Below the pieces are notes generated by a model. It was given only the letters and a program-made list of their open reading frames with translations, was not told the origin of the DNA and did no database searches. This document shows positions 8,010-20,706 of a stretch of 64,000 nucleotides of DNA, piece by piece; positions within the stretch are counted from its first letter, which is position 1, and every line of letters begins with the position of its first letter. The position numbers and the translations under genes were made by a program. The stretch is taken from contig JADJPH010000024.1 of assembly GCA_016713335.1 (NCBI GenBank), positions 1 to 64,000 on the forward strand, in the 5' to 3' direction. The stretch comes from Candidatus Fredericiella danica (lineage in GTDB: Bacteria; Chloroflexota; Anaerolineae; Caldilineales; Caldilineaceae).

Positions 8010-10999
8010 CCGGGAGCGGCATTAACTGATCCAGTAGCGGCGCTCCTTCACCGTCCATGGCGTTCAGCCGCTGCAGGGTATTCTGATCATACCAGCCAGT
8101 CACCAACGTATAGTCTCCTGCTTCGGCGTCTGGCGGAATCGTCAGTGTGAGTTCATCATCGAGAATCTCATCTTTGACCCAGGTTGACGCTGGGCACGCG
8201 CCAGAGCAGGGGATTCCGTCGGACTGAGTCAAAGGTGCACCGTCTGCTCCCAAGAGATGCACGAACCGGACAAGCGGGAGCGGAGTTGGCTGCGCTACAC
8301 GCCACACCAAAGGCACTGCAATCTGCTCGCCCGCTTGCACCACTTGCGCCGGAGCCGACTTCAATCCAAGCAGATTCACCAGGTTGCCAAATGTCGCCTC
8401 CGCCGAGACTCCGATCGGGGGAGCTTCGAAGGTGTGCGGACGACCCTCAACCGTGAGATCCCCAAGCTTCATTTCTCCCTTCGAAGTCGCTTCATCGTTT
8501 ACAGCGATCCACAATTCGTACGTCCCATTTGCGAGTGCCGGGGGGATGGTCAGATCCTGCCAGTCACGCACAACTTCCTGGGCGCGCCATTGTGATGTAG
8601 GATACGCACCGCCAATGGGGGATATAGTTTGCGCTGCGACATCATCGTCTGCCGTGCGCAGTTGCAATTCCACTTCGTAGTCGGCGGCGGGTGATTCGTT
8701 CGCCTCCCAAAAGAACGTGACAGGGATCTGCCCACCTGGGGCGACGCTCGAGACCGGAAGATCATACCCGATCAGCTTGAGGTTTGGCGCCATGTCAGGC
8801 GCATTCTGTAATGGATACTGCGGCGCAACGGTCTGTGGCTGCGTCGCAGGCATAATATCGACCGAACCGATCAAAACGTCGATCAGCGCAGGATTACCCT
8901 GTGCATCCAATTTGGGGTACGGGCGGGGCGTTTTGTCTTCGTAGACTTTCAAGAAGAGTTGATACTTGCCCGGTGGAATGGCCGGCAGCGTGGGCAACAC
9001 ATGGTACGTATTCGTTGTCTCGCCCTCTGCCCACATGCGCTCAAATGGGTACAGATCATCGACGAGCAGATCATCGACCTGCCCGGCCAGATGGCCTGCT
9101 TCATCTTTCAAAATGAGGCTCGTTTTCAGATCATAATCTATGGGTGCCTGTGAAACCCACTGCAACACCACCCAGATCGGCGACCCGGCCGGAATTTGCC
9201 GGCTGGTGGCGTCGATCATCGCCTCGCCAACGGCAGCCCGTCCATAGTCGACACCCGTCAACTTCACCTTGCCGTCAAACGAGTCATCGCGCGGCGCAAA
9301 GGTTCCGGCCACGCATGCCCGTTTGCTCCGGCACTTCGTACACGAGGTACGGCATGCCGACCTCATCGCTATTCCGTTCGGCGACAAATGCCCCATATTT
9401 GTCAAGCAGGAACTTCACAAGGTTCTTCGGATCACCGAGGATGTAACCCGCATCCATGAAGCGATAGGTGCTTTCGGACGGAGAAGGCTTGCGTACTGGT
9501 ACCCCTTCAGTTTCTCCTCCAAGGTTTGCGCTGCAGTCTGCGGATCGGAGTACACGGACGTATAACCGGCTGCGTCATCGTAGAGAAAATCAATTGCCAA
9601 AAAGTCTTGGTGATATTGAAATAGTTCGGTGAGAGCGGCAACAGCCAGACCGAATCGGCGCTGCCATGCGCCCCTAGATCGTCGGCTAACTGCACGTAGT
9701 TGCCTAGAAACGCACCGTCGAACTCCCGCAGATCACTCCAGACGCTGAAGTAGGAATAGACGCTTGTCGTGGCGCTGAACAACAAAAACGGCAGGGGCAG
9801 CCAGTTACGGAGGATATGCCAGCGCGGCGTAAGCCACTGCCCGGCAAGCACCATGGCAACCACCGGCAACACATACACGATCGGAATCATGCCGATGGCC
9901 CGCAGCGAGTGTGGAATTCCTTCCGAACTCAACACCGCCGGCAGCGAAAACAGTACGAACCAGGCGAGCAAAAAGAAATAGGGGCGACGGCGCCAACGAA
10001 TCACCGAAATGAAGATGCCCGCCACCAACCAAAGTCCGAGTACAAAATCCGTCGCCGATTGCGCCGCCGGATTATGGCGGAGATTCGGATCTGCGGAGGC
10101 GAAGAACATCAGTGCCGTCTGGAGAACAGTCTCCGGCAGCGTTGCCGGCGCGCCATCCCCCTCGGCAGATGGGTTGAAGACAAAGACTGCGGCAGTGCGC
10201 CCGATGAATGCGTCCGGATGCTGTAGGTAGTACAGACCAAGTGGTGCAAAGACCACGGCGCTTACAACGGCGATCATGGCAACCGCACCAATGACCTGTA
10301 GCCGCTGCTTGCCCGTCATGCCACGTTGGAAGAGGCTGAACCCTGCGACGATCACGACGAGCACCGGCAGCATGCGGGCGGCAGTATATGTATAGAGCGA
10401 GACGCCAAGGGCAACACCTGTCAGGATCAGCCAGAGCGTGGGAAATTTGTGTTCTTCCGTGAGTTTGCGCCAGGCGCGCCAGAACAACGCAAAGGTAATG
10501 GCGGCGAGCAAGGGCAACATGTTCGCACGAAAGCCGATCCGGCTCATGCTGATATGCCAATAGCCAAACGCCATGAACAGCGCCGTCCAGGTTGCAAGCC
10601 GCCGCGGCCCAAGGGTGCTCCCGACAAAGGCTTCACGAACCATCCAGTACGCGGCTGGAACTGCCAGCGCGCCGATGATGGCAGCCGTCAAGCGCAATGC
10701 ATACGGCGTTGCGCCCAACAGGGCAACCACTGCAGCCTGCAGGTAGATGAAGAGCGGTTCGCGCCCCTGATTGCGGGGAAAGAAGACGGAGTTTTTGCCC
10801 TCCAAAATATTCAAAACATCTAGACCGTTGGCCGCTTCATCGTTGTGCAACCCAGGTGGAAACTCGTGAAGCCGGTAGGTGCGCACGACCAGCGCCGCCC
10901 CAAAGATCACGAGAAGGATGGCGATTTCGATCAGCCAGGTGCGTTTTTCGCCTGTGCGCTTTGCGCTGCCGGAACCGGCGTTGCAACATCACTGGTCAT
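7984..10999 (-). CDS. Multipass GT39/PMT-like membrane protein with three C-terminal beta-sandwich modules (frameshifted)
   Basis: The ATG at 10999 overlaps the upstream stop by 11 bp. The first half (down to about 9600) is a multipass glycosyltransferase-C-like protein: VVRTYRLHEFPPGLHNDEA (the D/E-rich loop after helix 1, where PMT-family catalytic acidic residues sit), then about ten more helices such as WLILTGVALGVSLYTYTAARMLPVLVV. The second half is soluble and reads as three related beta-sandwich units: near 9250-8880 (LTIPPGKYQLFLKVYED-like), 8790-8430 (IPPALANGTYELWIAVND) and 8400-7984 (RFVHLLGADGAPLTQSDG, AGDYTLVTGWY). The frame breaks near 10930, 9580 and 9410. It is probably a polyprenyl-phosphate-sugar-dependent transferase acting outside the membrane; the acceptor is unknown. 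Confidence 0.75.
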
Positions 11000-13238
11000 T
11001 GCGGATCTCAATTTGCGCGATTACCATGCGGTCGCCAGGCAGCGTGGTGGGGCCGCTCAACACCGGTAGATTCTGGACTGGGTCAAGATGGTACATCCCG
11101 GCGGTCACCAGGTAGGTTCCGGATGGGATATCATCACCGATCGGGATCTCGTGTTCGTCAATGAAGATCTGGCCCATCTTCCCAACGTGTGATCGGGATA
11201 TGCCCAAACGTGGAAATCTGGTCCACCTGCGCCACGCGCGCACTGTCGTCGGGTGTCACCAGATGGATGAAGATTTGCCGGTCGTCGGTGGGGATGCGGT
11301 CTGTGTACCAGTAAAGACGCAACTCCAAGACGTCACCCGGTTGCAGTGTCTGCTGGTTCAGGTCATAGGCCAGTAGTTGCACCCCATCGCCCAGCACCGC
11401 CTGATAGGAAGCCGGCTGCCGCTCTATCGCCGGGATACGTGAAATTCCAAGCACGGCGCCGGCGAAGAGAACCAGAACAACGCTGGTCCATAGTACCTTG
11501 CGACGAGTCGGACTGAACCACACCAGCGCAACACACATCCCCAGGAGCGCCAGGAATGACACCACATCCGCCGCCTGGCGTAACGGCGTTTGCTCAAATT
11601 GTGCCGATATCTGATGAACTCCGGCGGGGACTTCGATGCTGACCAACCCCAGTTGTTCGCTGGCGCTTACCGGCACGGGTTGGTCGTCAACCGTAGCTCG
11701 CCAGCCGGGGAAGTAGACTCGATGCAAACGGAGTGTGAACGGCGCATCCGCGGTGGTCTGCACATTGACCCCATTCCGCACCAGGCTCATCTGATCAATG
11801 CGTGGCGCAGACGCGGCCCCGGCGGTAACCGCCGGCGGATCTTCCGGCGGCAGGGTCACCACGTTGGCATAGACGCTCATCGACGCCGGCGTATAGTCGA
11901 TAAACAATGGAAAATTGTTGGCGCCCCGCCGCTGCAGATCGGCGGCGTTGATCTGCTCCTCGGGAATCGACACCCAAAGGGGCAAGTGCTCGATATTCAA
12001 CCCATTGGTGCCTGCCAGGATGGCAGCCACCACGATGAGTCCGTTGATCAACCAGCGAGCCCAGGCGTGCCAGCGTCCAAATCGATCCGAGTTCAGCAGC
12101 ATCCCGATCGACAAGGCCACCGCCAACGAGCCGGGACCGTAGAGTCGCCACGGAAACTGGATAAAACGCACGAGCGGTGTGTGATCCCAGAGCACCCGCG
12201 CAGGCTCAAGCTGGACAAACAGAATCACAAGCCAGCCAAGAACCAGGAGCGCAGCATTGAACCTGAGCGCACGGTTTTGCAGCGGCAGCGTCACCAGCGC
12301 AATGACACCCAATACAGCCGACAAAAGGCCAAACCGGAAACGGTCTGGACCGGCAAATGTGGCATACATGGAGCGCTGGACCAGGTCCGCTGACGTCGCC
12401 CAGCCAGTTCGTCGCGATCGTCATGTTGCCAGCATCATCGATTCTGCGCGAGTAGCGCAGTTCGGCCAATGCGGCGCCCAATAAGGCACTCAACGCCAAT
12501 CAAGCATAAGTGCTGCGCCCATCAACAGGAGGATCGATACTGCCTGGCATGCAGCGCCAACAGCACAGCATAGAGCGTGGCCACCGGGATCATGAAGAGC
12601 GCGCTGATGTTATGGGCAAGCATCAGCAACGCTACCAGTATGGCAGTGGCGCAGACCGCAATGAAGCTCCGATGGGCTACCTGCCGGTGCATCGCCCAGA
12701 ATAGCCACGGCATGATTGCCAGCGCCGTGCTCTCTGCGACCGCACCGCGCTCGTACACTACGACCAGGATATAGGCCGAAAACATAAACAGGATCGCGCC
12801 TGTGACAGAGCCTATTCTGCGACCGGTTAACCAGCGCAAATACCCGTAGATGCCAAGCCCCGCCAGCAGCAGATTGACGGACAAGACAAGTTTTGCCGAC
12901 GCAATAAAGCCAAAACCCAAATTGTAAAATAGGATGCCCATGTAGCTGGACAGCGGCGGATAGAATTGAAATAGTGGGGCGCCGTACCCAAAGTATAGAT
13001 TGGGACCAAAGCGCGGATAGAGTATGCCCCGCTGCCACGCTGCGTCCAGTTCGAAGATCCGGTAGACACTCATCAACATGTCGCCGGGATTTTGCATACC
13101 GGGCTTCCACAATTCAAAAGTCGCAAGAATCGTGACGCCAATCAATACGACCAGGGCGATCACATCGCTCCACGTCCAGGGCAATCTCTTCTGGCTCTGT
13201 ACGTCTATAGGTCCTGCGGTCTTCACTGCGCTACTCAT
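10989..13238 (-). CDS. PTPS-related multipass membrane protein with beta-sandwich tail (frameshifted)
   Basis: About 750 residues. The N-terminal half has the signature of the 'PTPS-related membrane' family: YPRFGPNLYFGYGAPLFQFYPPLSSYMG, GIYGYLRWLTGRRIGSVTGAILFMFSAYILV and YERGAVAESTALAIMPWLF, then many helices. The C-terminal part has VYFPGWRATVDDQPVPV and then the shared beta-sandwich motif: LRLYWYTDRIPTDDRQIFIHLVTPDD, PSGTYLVTAGMYHLD. Its start overlaps the upstream stop by four bases (ATGA), which suggests translational coupling. Frames break near 12400-12530 and near 11200. It is a clear paralogue of the gene at 15041-17344. The biochemical role of this family is not known; a glycosyltransferase-C-like role is inferred from topology and context. 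Confidence 0.75.
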
Positions 13239-15044
13239 CTTGTCACCGTGCCAACAAACAAATACGGACCGTCCGCCGGTGTGGCGCCGTCAGCCCGTGC
13301 GGGAACCACGAGATCCCCACCAAAAGGCGCCAGACCGATCTCGATCCTGTACTCTCCAGGTCCTGCCCAATCTGGCCACCCAATTCGCAATGGATCGCGC
13401 ACCACGGCGCCGGCTGGCCATAGCTCCGTGTTCCAGCGCCCACCCCCTGGCGAACCGCGCCCCTCCCAGACCAATGTACCGTCGGCAGCCGTGACGCGGA
13501 TCACCCGCCGCCAATCTTGCGACGGCGCCACATCAGCCCGCCAGTATAGCACTGGTGCCGGCTCCAATTCCCAACTCGCCAGCATCAATTCACCAAAATC
13601 GACGGTTGGATCACTTGCGCCATTCGTCAGCAGCGCCGGATCAGCCGTCGCCGGCGGTGCAAAGGCCGGCAGCAGCACGCCAAACAGACCGTACACACCA
13701 AGCAACAGGCTTACGCCCCCGATTGCGATTGTGCCAACTGGTAGCAGGCGTTGCGGCAACCAGATGAGGATGCCCGCAGTATACAAGATGACAGTGCGCC
13801 GATTGCAGGGTAGAGCAGCCGGCCCTGATCCGTGCCCAACGCCGTCAACGAATACTGCCAGATCCCAAACGCCGCTGCCATCACCGCCAAAACAAGCACG
13901 GAAATAGGGACGCGCCCATCACACCATGCGCGCCGCACAAACACCGAAGCGACGCCAAGGAGGCTGACCAGCGTGACGCCGGCCAGCAAGAGATAGAGCC
14001 AACCCGGCATCGGAATATGGCCCGCGCCACCAAATCTACCCCAGAAAGAAAGGAACCAGCCTTGCAGCAGCCAGCCGGTGTCACCCCATGTCCAGGGCGT
14101 CGTCCGCAGATCGATCGTCTGCCGCACCAATTCCATGCCAAGGGGATCACCATATTGCTGCCAGTTGCGCAAGAGCCACGGCGAACCGATGAGCAGCGCC
14201 GGCAGAAATACCGCCAGCCCCGTCGCCAACCACCGGCGCCACGATGCAAAGGCGCCATGGCAAATCCTTCACCCAGGTCCACAGACCTTTCCCGGCTGTG
14301 GGCGCCAACACGCGGCCCAGGCGGGCAGCATCCGCCGCGCCCAATAAGATTGCAACGCCAACCACCGGCCACAATGACAGCGTACTGACTTTCGAAAGCA
14401 GTCCCAGCCCTAGCGCCAACGGGGTCCACCAACCAGGATCGCCACCGCCCGCCATGCCGCATGATCGCAAAGGCCCCCCACAGCCCCAGCGTACCAAAAA
14501 GCGCTGCGGCATTGTCGTTGTTTACGGACCCACCAATGAACGAAAATTCCGGCAGGAAGGCAAGCAACCCAGTAGCGCCTAATGCCACTGCGCGCTGATT
14601 TGGCAGCGCCGTGCGCGCCAGGAAGTAAACTGCGGCAACAGTCGCCGTACTCAACAACACTGACCAGAGCCGCACCAGGTGGAATGCCAGCACCTCTCCC
14701 TGCCACGGCCAGCGCTCGCGTGCCGTGTGAATGAAGAAGTTCGGTGACCACCCTGTGCGTGGCGCGAATTCAACTTCGGGATTCGCACGCAGAAAGTCGT
14801 TGGTCGGATCAGAAATCGAGGCAACCAGTGCAGCAGTGATGTGATAGAGCGGTGGATGCTTTGCCTGTGTCATCTTTGCACCCTGCGGCAACTCGTGTTC
14901 GCGCGCCAGATGCACGATAAACGCCCAATGGTCCGCTTCGTCAGGTGCTTCACCCAGTGGGTTGAGTGCGCTGTAGGCAAAGGCCAACAGGAAATGCCCA
15001 AGCAACAGCAGGGCAAGGAGGGTATGCTCCATGCGCCGGCTCAT
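13235..15044 (-). CDS. DUF2142/GT-C-like multipass membrane protein (frameshifted)
   Basis: Start MSRRMEHTLLALLLL at 15044, about 600 residues. After helix 1 comes NPLGEAPDEADHWAF, the acidic loop typical of DUF2142 and ArnT/PMT-like proteins. Next are AKHPPLYHITAAL and a long periplasmic-type loop with FAPRTGWSPNFFIHTARE, then many helices (FLARTALPNQRAVALGATGLLAFLPEFSFIGG). The tail after 13640 is a beta-rich module: APVLYWRADVAPSQDWRRVI, GPGEYRIEIGLAPFGGDLV. Its start overlaps the upstream stop by four bases (ATGA), and its own stop overlaps the next start in the same way. Frames break near 14420, 14200 and 13780. The catalytic acidic loop suggests sugar transfer; the substrate is unknown. 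Confidence 0.75.
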
Positions 15045-17344
15045 CGCTGCACCTCTAGAACGCCGGCATCGACACGCGGATCCGCCGCCCCCACAGGGGC
15101 CAGCGGTGCATCCGCTGCACCGGGTCGGTAGACCCCGGCCTTGAGCGCATACTTGCCGGTCGGTAGATCTGCCGGGATAGGAATGCGCTGCGCCGTTTCC
15201 AGGACAAGTCCAGGCAGCCAGCGTTCAACGGGTGCATACTCGCCACCAAGCGGCGCGTCTTGCTGCGCCACGACCGCACCATCCGATCCCAATACATGGA
15301 CAAACACGGTTAACGGCTCAACCGGACCTGAAATGGACCAGGTCAGATTAACCGCCGCTGTCTGGCTCGCATGCACAACCTGTTCAGCGCGCACTGCCTC
15401 AAGGCGCACCGGGCCAAAATCGGCCCCAATCGGCGTTGGCCTGGCGTGCTCCGCCAGCACCCCTGATGCACCCAACAGAAACAGCGCACCGACGACACAC
15501 CAGGTGACCACGGCCCACCTGCGCCGGCGGGTCTGTAACAGCAGCCAGAGCACGACTCCCCACCCCACGACGGTCAACAGCCGGCCAAACCACACTGCTG
15601 GCGTGGCGCCCCAGGTGATGGTGACTCGATGCGCTCCGGCTGGCAGATCCACGCCAAGCTGGCCAAGAGAACCGACGGGGCGAGACGGAACGCCAGCCCC
15701 GTCTACCGTGACCTCCCATGCGGGATAATCGAAGCGATGCAGGATCAGAATACCCGGCTGCGCAAGCATCACCTGATAGGTGGCGTCAAGGTATCCTATC
15801 GCCTCAGGCTCGGCTGCCAGTGCCACCGGCGCAAGCGACGCCGCCGAAGATCCATCCGACGGGGCGCGGCCAATCGCCCAGCGCTGCTCCGCCACCGTGT
15901 TTGGTAAAAATTCCCCGGTCCAACTCGCGCCGACCTGGCCATGCTGAGCATCGAATGCCCACATCCCTGCCGTCGTGATATCGGCTGCCGCCCCTTCGGC
16001 AGGCGAGACCGCCAACCGATCGCGCTGTAGGCAACAAAGTAGACGAATAAGGCGATGCCCACCCCCACCTGCACCCTGGCGCGTCGCCCGCGTTCAACTG
16101 TCCACCCTCCCCCAGGTGCGACGTTCGCCCAGGCAACCGCCAGCAAGATCGCCAGCACGGGCGTGAGGATAGCCTGCCAGCGCCAGGGAAATTGAAGTTT
16201 ACCAAGCAACGGCTGTAGCAGTTGCCAGACGAAAGCGCTGCTAGCCGTCGTCAGCCAGATCACAGTGACTGCCGCCGCAAGGCAGCAAGAGGGCGGTTCG
16301 CAATGGCGCAGTGGACTTCCTTGCCACCCCAATCGCAGCCAGCAGCAACACGGCAAGAATCCAACTCGGCAGTGGTACGGTCGGCGCCGCCGCCGCCGGA
16401 TACGGATAGACGAGCGCCCAGGTGAACAGATCACCCCAGGTGGCAAAGTGATTGGCGTAACCCGCCCCACTTGCGCCGGCGCCAATCCCCACCCAGCCGG
16501 CTTCCATTAGCGCGGGAACCCAATACCAGGCGCTGAGGAGGGCGCCAAGCAGCACCGGAACCAGAATGTGAAGACTGTATCTCCAAAGCACCGCACTTCG
16601 AGCTTCGGCCCTTGGCACCCGCACCAGTGTGACGATAGCCAATAGAATCCACGCGCCGGCCGCCATCACGGCCGCCATCATGGCCGTCAGATTATGGGTC
16701 AGGATCAGCCCGGCCCAGCAGAGGGATGCAGCGAGCCCCCCCGGCGGGAGACGCCACACCTTGGAGGGAATATCACCTGAGTTGACCGGCGGCCAAGAGA
16801 AATAGACGATGAGCGGTAGCCACATAAATGCAGCAAACTCAGGCAGCGCACCGCGCACAAACAAGTCGTAGAGTCTATAGGGAAATAGGAGAAATAGCAC
16901 CGTGCCGGTAAGCGCCGCGATCCCGCTGCTCCGGGTGCGGAGCAGAATGTACATGGCCGCCGCAGAGATACCATAGCCCACGGCCAGGCTGATGCGCACC
17001 GCATCCACCACGCCAACGCCGAGCCAGGCAAGGAGCGCCGGTGGATAGTAGAAGGCGGGCGAATAAAAGTTGAGTACCGGGTACCCATACCCAAAGGAGA
17101 AATCAGGGAACCAGTGAGGATAGAGGACACCGTAGCGAAATGCCTCACCCAAGGCACGCGTCCGCTGCAGATGCAGCCAGCCGTCCGGAGTGTCAGGCCA
17201 CTTTGCCAGCGACAAGAACAGGATGCTGGCAGCCACGGCACCCATCACGAGCGCCGGCGCCCATGTCGCACGCCTTGCTGCCGTCCGGTTGCGGCGCCCG
17301 GTCTGCGGGGGTCCGGACGCTGCCAATGCGTTGGGTTGGTTCAT
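15041..17344 (-). CDS. PTPS-related multipass membrane protein, first of the four-gene array (frameshifted)
   Basis: Start MNQPNALAASG at 17344, 24 bp after the lysS stop. About 765 residues. TM helix 1 is PALVMGAVAASILFLSL. It is followed by WPDTPDGWLHLQRTRALGEAFRYG, YPHWFPDFSFGYGYPVLNFYSP (matching YPRFGPNLYFGYGAPLFQFYPP in the paralogue at 10989-13238) and LFVRGALPEFAAFMWLPLIV. The tail contains RFDYPAWEVTVDGAGVPSRPVG (matching VYFPGWRATVDDQPVPV), a further helix, then VFVHVLGSDGAVVAQQDAPLGG and PTGKYALKAGVYRPG, the shared beta-sandwich. Frames break near 16290 and 16020. The pair was clearly formed by duplication. Function is unknown. Confidence 0.75.
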
Positions 17345-17368
17345 GAACGCCAGCCCCAGGTTGTGCGC

Positions 17369-18901
<1,533 letters not shown>

Positions 18902-18928
18902 AGTCTATTCCTTGAATCCAAATTGAAA

Positions 18929-18961
18929 GCGTGCCCGGCACGTGGTCTGTGCCGGGCACGC
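18929..18961 (-). terminator. Hairpin between greA and lysS, probable partial terminator
   Basis: A 13-bp stem, gcgtgcccggcac (18929-18941) and gtgccgggcacgc (18949-18961). On the minus strand it is followed by CTTTCAATTT. Only 27 bp remain before lysS, too little for an independent promoter, so read-through or a promoter inside greA must supply lysS. Confidence 0.6.
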
Positions 18962-19000
18962 GCAACCTATTCAGAATAACACAAACTGCGCTGGACTATC

Positions 19001-19477
19001 CTATTTCACGCGCACGATTTCAAACGCAATCTCGCCGCCGGGTGAGGTGACAATCGCGCTCTGGCCAACGCGTTTGCCCAACAGCGCCTTTCCCATCGGG
19101 CTTTCATTGCTGATGCGCCCCTTTGCTGGATCGGCCTCCGGAGGGCCAACGATCGTATACGATTCCTCGTATTCGGTGCCTGCTTCGCGCACGATCACGG
19201 TGCGGCCAAGGCTGACCGTATCCGGCGCCGCGGCATCGTCGGCGATCACCTTGGCGTTTTTCAGCAGCACCTCCAACTCACGGATGCGCCCTTCGAGGAA
19301 GCCTTGGGCCGTCTTTGCTTCGTCGTAGCCGGCGTTCTCACTGATATCGCCTTCAGCTTTTGCTTCAGCAATCATTTGGGCAACCTCACGCCGGCGTGTG
19401 GTTGTCAAATACTCAAGTTCTTCCTTCACCTTGCGCAGACCTTCTGCTGTCAGGTAAATCGGCTGATTATTCGCCAT
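19001..19477 (-). CDS. greA: Transcription elongation factor GreA
   Basis: 158 residues from MANNQPIYLT at 19477 (SD gagtagga 5-6 bp upstream; an in-frame ATG five codons earlier has no SD). The N-terminal coiled coil (LTAEGLRKVKEELEYLTTTRRREVAQMI, with AKAEGDISENAGYDEAK carrying the acidic tip residues D and E) rescues backtracked RNA polymerase by stimulating transcript cleavage. The C-terminal FKBP-like domain has TIVGPPEADPAKGRISNESPMGKALLGKRVG. It is first in a run with lysS. The 5' leader is over 340 nt and has two terminator-like hairpins. Confidence 0.97.
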   Translation of the reverse strand: MANNQPIYLTAEGLRKVKEELEYLTTTRRREVAQMIAEAKAEGDISENAGYDEAKTAQGFLEGRIRELEVLLKNAKVIADDAAAPDTVSLGRTVIVREAGTEYEESYTIVGPPEADPAKGRISNESPMGKALLGKRVGQSAIVTSPGGEIAFEIVRVK

Positions 19478-19496
19478 GGGTCCTACTCTCAATAAT

Positions 19497-19521
19497 CAAA
19501 AATCTGTGCCTTCCGGCACAG
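19497..19521 (-). terminator. Intrinsic-terminator-like hairpin just before greA (candidate attenuator)
   Basis: Minus strand: CTGTGCC-GGAA-GGCACAG followed by ATTTTTG. A 7-bp perfect stem with a GNRA-type tetraloop and five U. It ends about 20 nt before the greA start, so no promoter fits between. It can only act on the greA transcript itself, as an attenuator or a leader stem. Confidence 0.55.
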
Positions 19522-19740
19522 GTGCGAAAACAGTGCAAGCCACCCGAACTGGGGGTTCAACGAAGGGCGCACCGCCCAAAAACAATTACGACGACAGGTG
19601 CTGGGTAAAGACAACGCATTGCTGTGACAGTATAACGTTGCGAGGCAATCGCTTGTTTCCTCAGCCTTCCGAGCCATCTGACGGAAGATTGGCGCAAGCA
19701 CTACGTTCACCGGTCACAGACGATTACACACAGAGTACAT

Positions 19741-19826
19741 AAAAAGCACCGCCCTGAGGCGGCGCATCTACTTGCCCTGTCTACCAAAGCAACAACCGAC
19801 CTTCGGTGAGGTCGGCTAGATGACAA
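19741..19826 (-). ncRNA. Candidate small RNA or prematurely terminated greA leader
   Basis: From a consensus promoter (19832-19860) transcription would start near 19826. The first 85 nt hold a 7-bp hairpin (ccgacct/aggtcgg, 19796-19815). They end at an 8-bp hairpin (19746-19765, ctga loop) followed by TTTTTAT. That is a complete small transcription unit. In E. coli the greA leader also terminates early to give GraL RNAs; the resemblance here is in arrangement, not in sequence. Confidence 0.5.
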
Positions 19827-19831
19827 TTGCT

Positions 19832-19860
19832 ATTATAGCGCAGACCAACACCGGTGTAAA
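19832..19860 (-). promoter_or_regulatory. Promoter of the greA leader
   Basis: Minus-strand TTTACA (19855-19860), 17-bp spacer, TATAAT (19832-19837). It is one of the best sigma-70-type promoters in the window. The region between it and greA has no coding frame. Confidence 0.75.
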
Positions 19861-19913
19861 ATCGTGATCATCACCTTAAGTGCTCAACCCTGAGTAAGAA
19901 CAGGAAGTCATCG

Positions 19914-20699
19914 ATGGACGGCTCAGACCCATTGGCAACACCTTTCGATCGCTTCGCCCCGTTCTATGACGGCGACTATCGCAACTACTTCGATGATATT
20001 GAAGCCATCGGTGTGTTGGCCGAAGAAGCAGGCGATCCCATACTGGAACTTGGGTGTGGCACGGGTCGTGTGCTCATGCCCCTGGCGCTTGCGGGGCACC
20101 ACATCACCGGCGTTGATCTCAGCCCGGCGTTGCTTGACATCGCCGGGCACAAGGTCGCCGAACAGCGGCTGCAGCAGCAGGTTGAGCTCATCTGTGCGGA
20201 CCTGCTGACCATGCAGCTGCCGCGCCGCAACTACGCTTTTGCCTACTGCACAAGCAACACCCTGATGCACTTCACAACCCAGGCTGATCAGTTGTCGGTG
20301 CTGCGCACGGCGTTCCATCACCTACGACCGGGCGGCCACTTCTTGATCGACTTGTTCAATCCTGATGTTCAGCGGCTCACGGCGATCAACGGCTTGATGG
20401 AACTGGCAGACCGGTGGGAGGGCGAGGGGGCGGGACATGAAGTCGTCAAGTGGAGTGTGCGGACTGTGGATTGGGCAGAACAACTTCAAGAAACTGTCTT
20501 CATCTATGAGTCTATCCAGCCGAGCGGGCAAAGCACGCGCACTGCGTGCCCATTTATGCTCCGCTTCCTCTGGCGCGGCGAAGCCGAACTGCTCCTCAAG
20601 GCCGCCGGTTTTGTTGTAGAAGATGTTTGGGGCGATTTTGACGGTGGCGGTTATGACGCCACCAGGGACCATTTAATCCTTCTGGCACACAAAGAGTGA
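19914..20699 (+). CDS. SAM-dependent class I methyltransferase
   Basis: 261 residues. Rossmann-fold motif I is ILELGCGTGRVLMPLALAG, then ITGVDLSPALLDIA (acidic residue binding the SAM ribose), ICADLLTM, and FAYCTSNTLMHF as motif II, followed by LRPGGHFLIDLFNP. The SAM site is complete. The C-terminal half is beta-rich with TACPFMLRFLWRGEAELLLKAAGF, which resembles small-molecule methyltransferases rather than RNA enzymes. It lies 7 bp upstream of amylosucrase and is probably co-transcribed, though no joint role is known. The promoter upstream is not clear. Confidence 0.9.
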   Translation: MDGSDPLATPFDRFAPFYDGDYRNYFDDIEAIGVLAEEAGDPILELGCGTGRVLMPLALAGHHITGVDLSPALLDIAGHKVAEQRLQQQVELICADLLTMQLPRRNYAFAYCTSNTLMHFTTQADQLSVLRTAFHHLRPGGHFLIDLFNPDVQRLTAINGLMELADRWEGEGAGHEVVKWSVRTVDWAEQLQETVFIYESIQPSGQSTRTACPFMLRFLWRGEAELLLKAAGFVVEDVWGDFDGGGYDATRDHLILLAHKE

Positions 20700-20706
20700 A
20701 AGTAAC

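Noticed and set aside
19497..19860. T-box or lysine riboswitch in the greA-lysS leader
   Set aside because: There is no T-box AGGGTGGNACCGCG sequence and no lysine-riboswitch core. The only signals are hairpins with U-runs.
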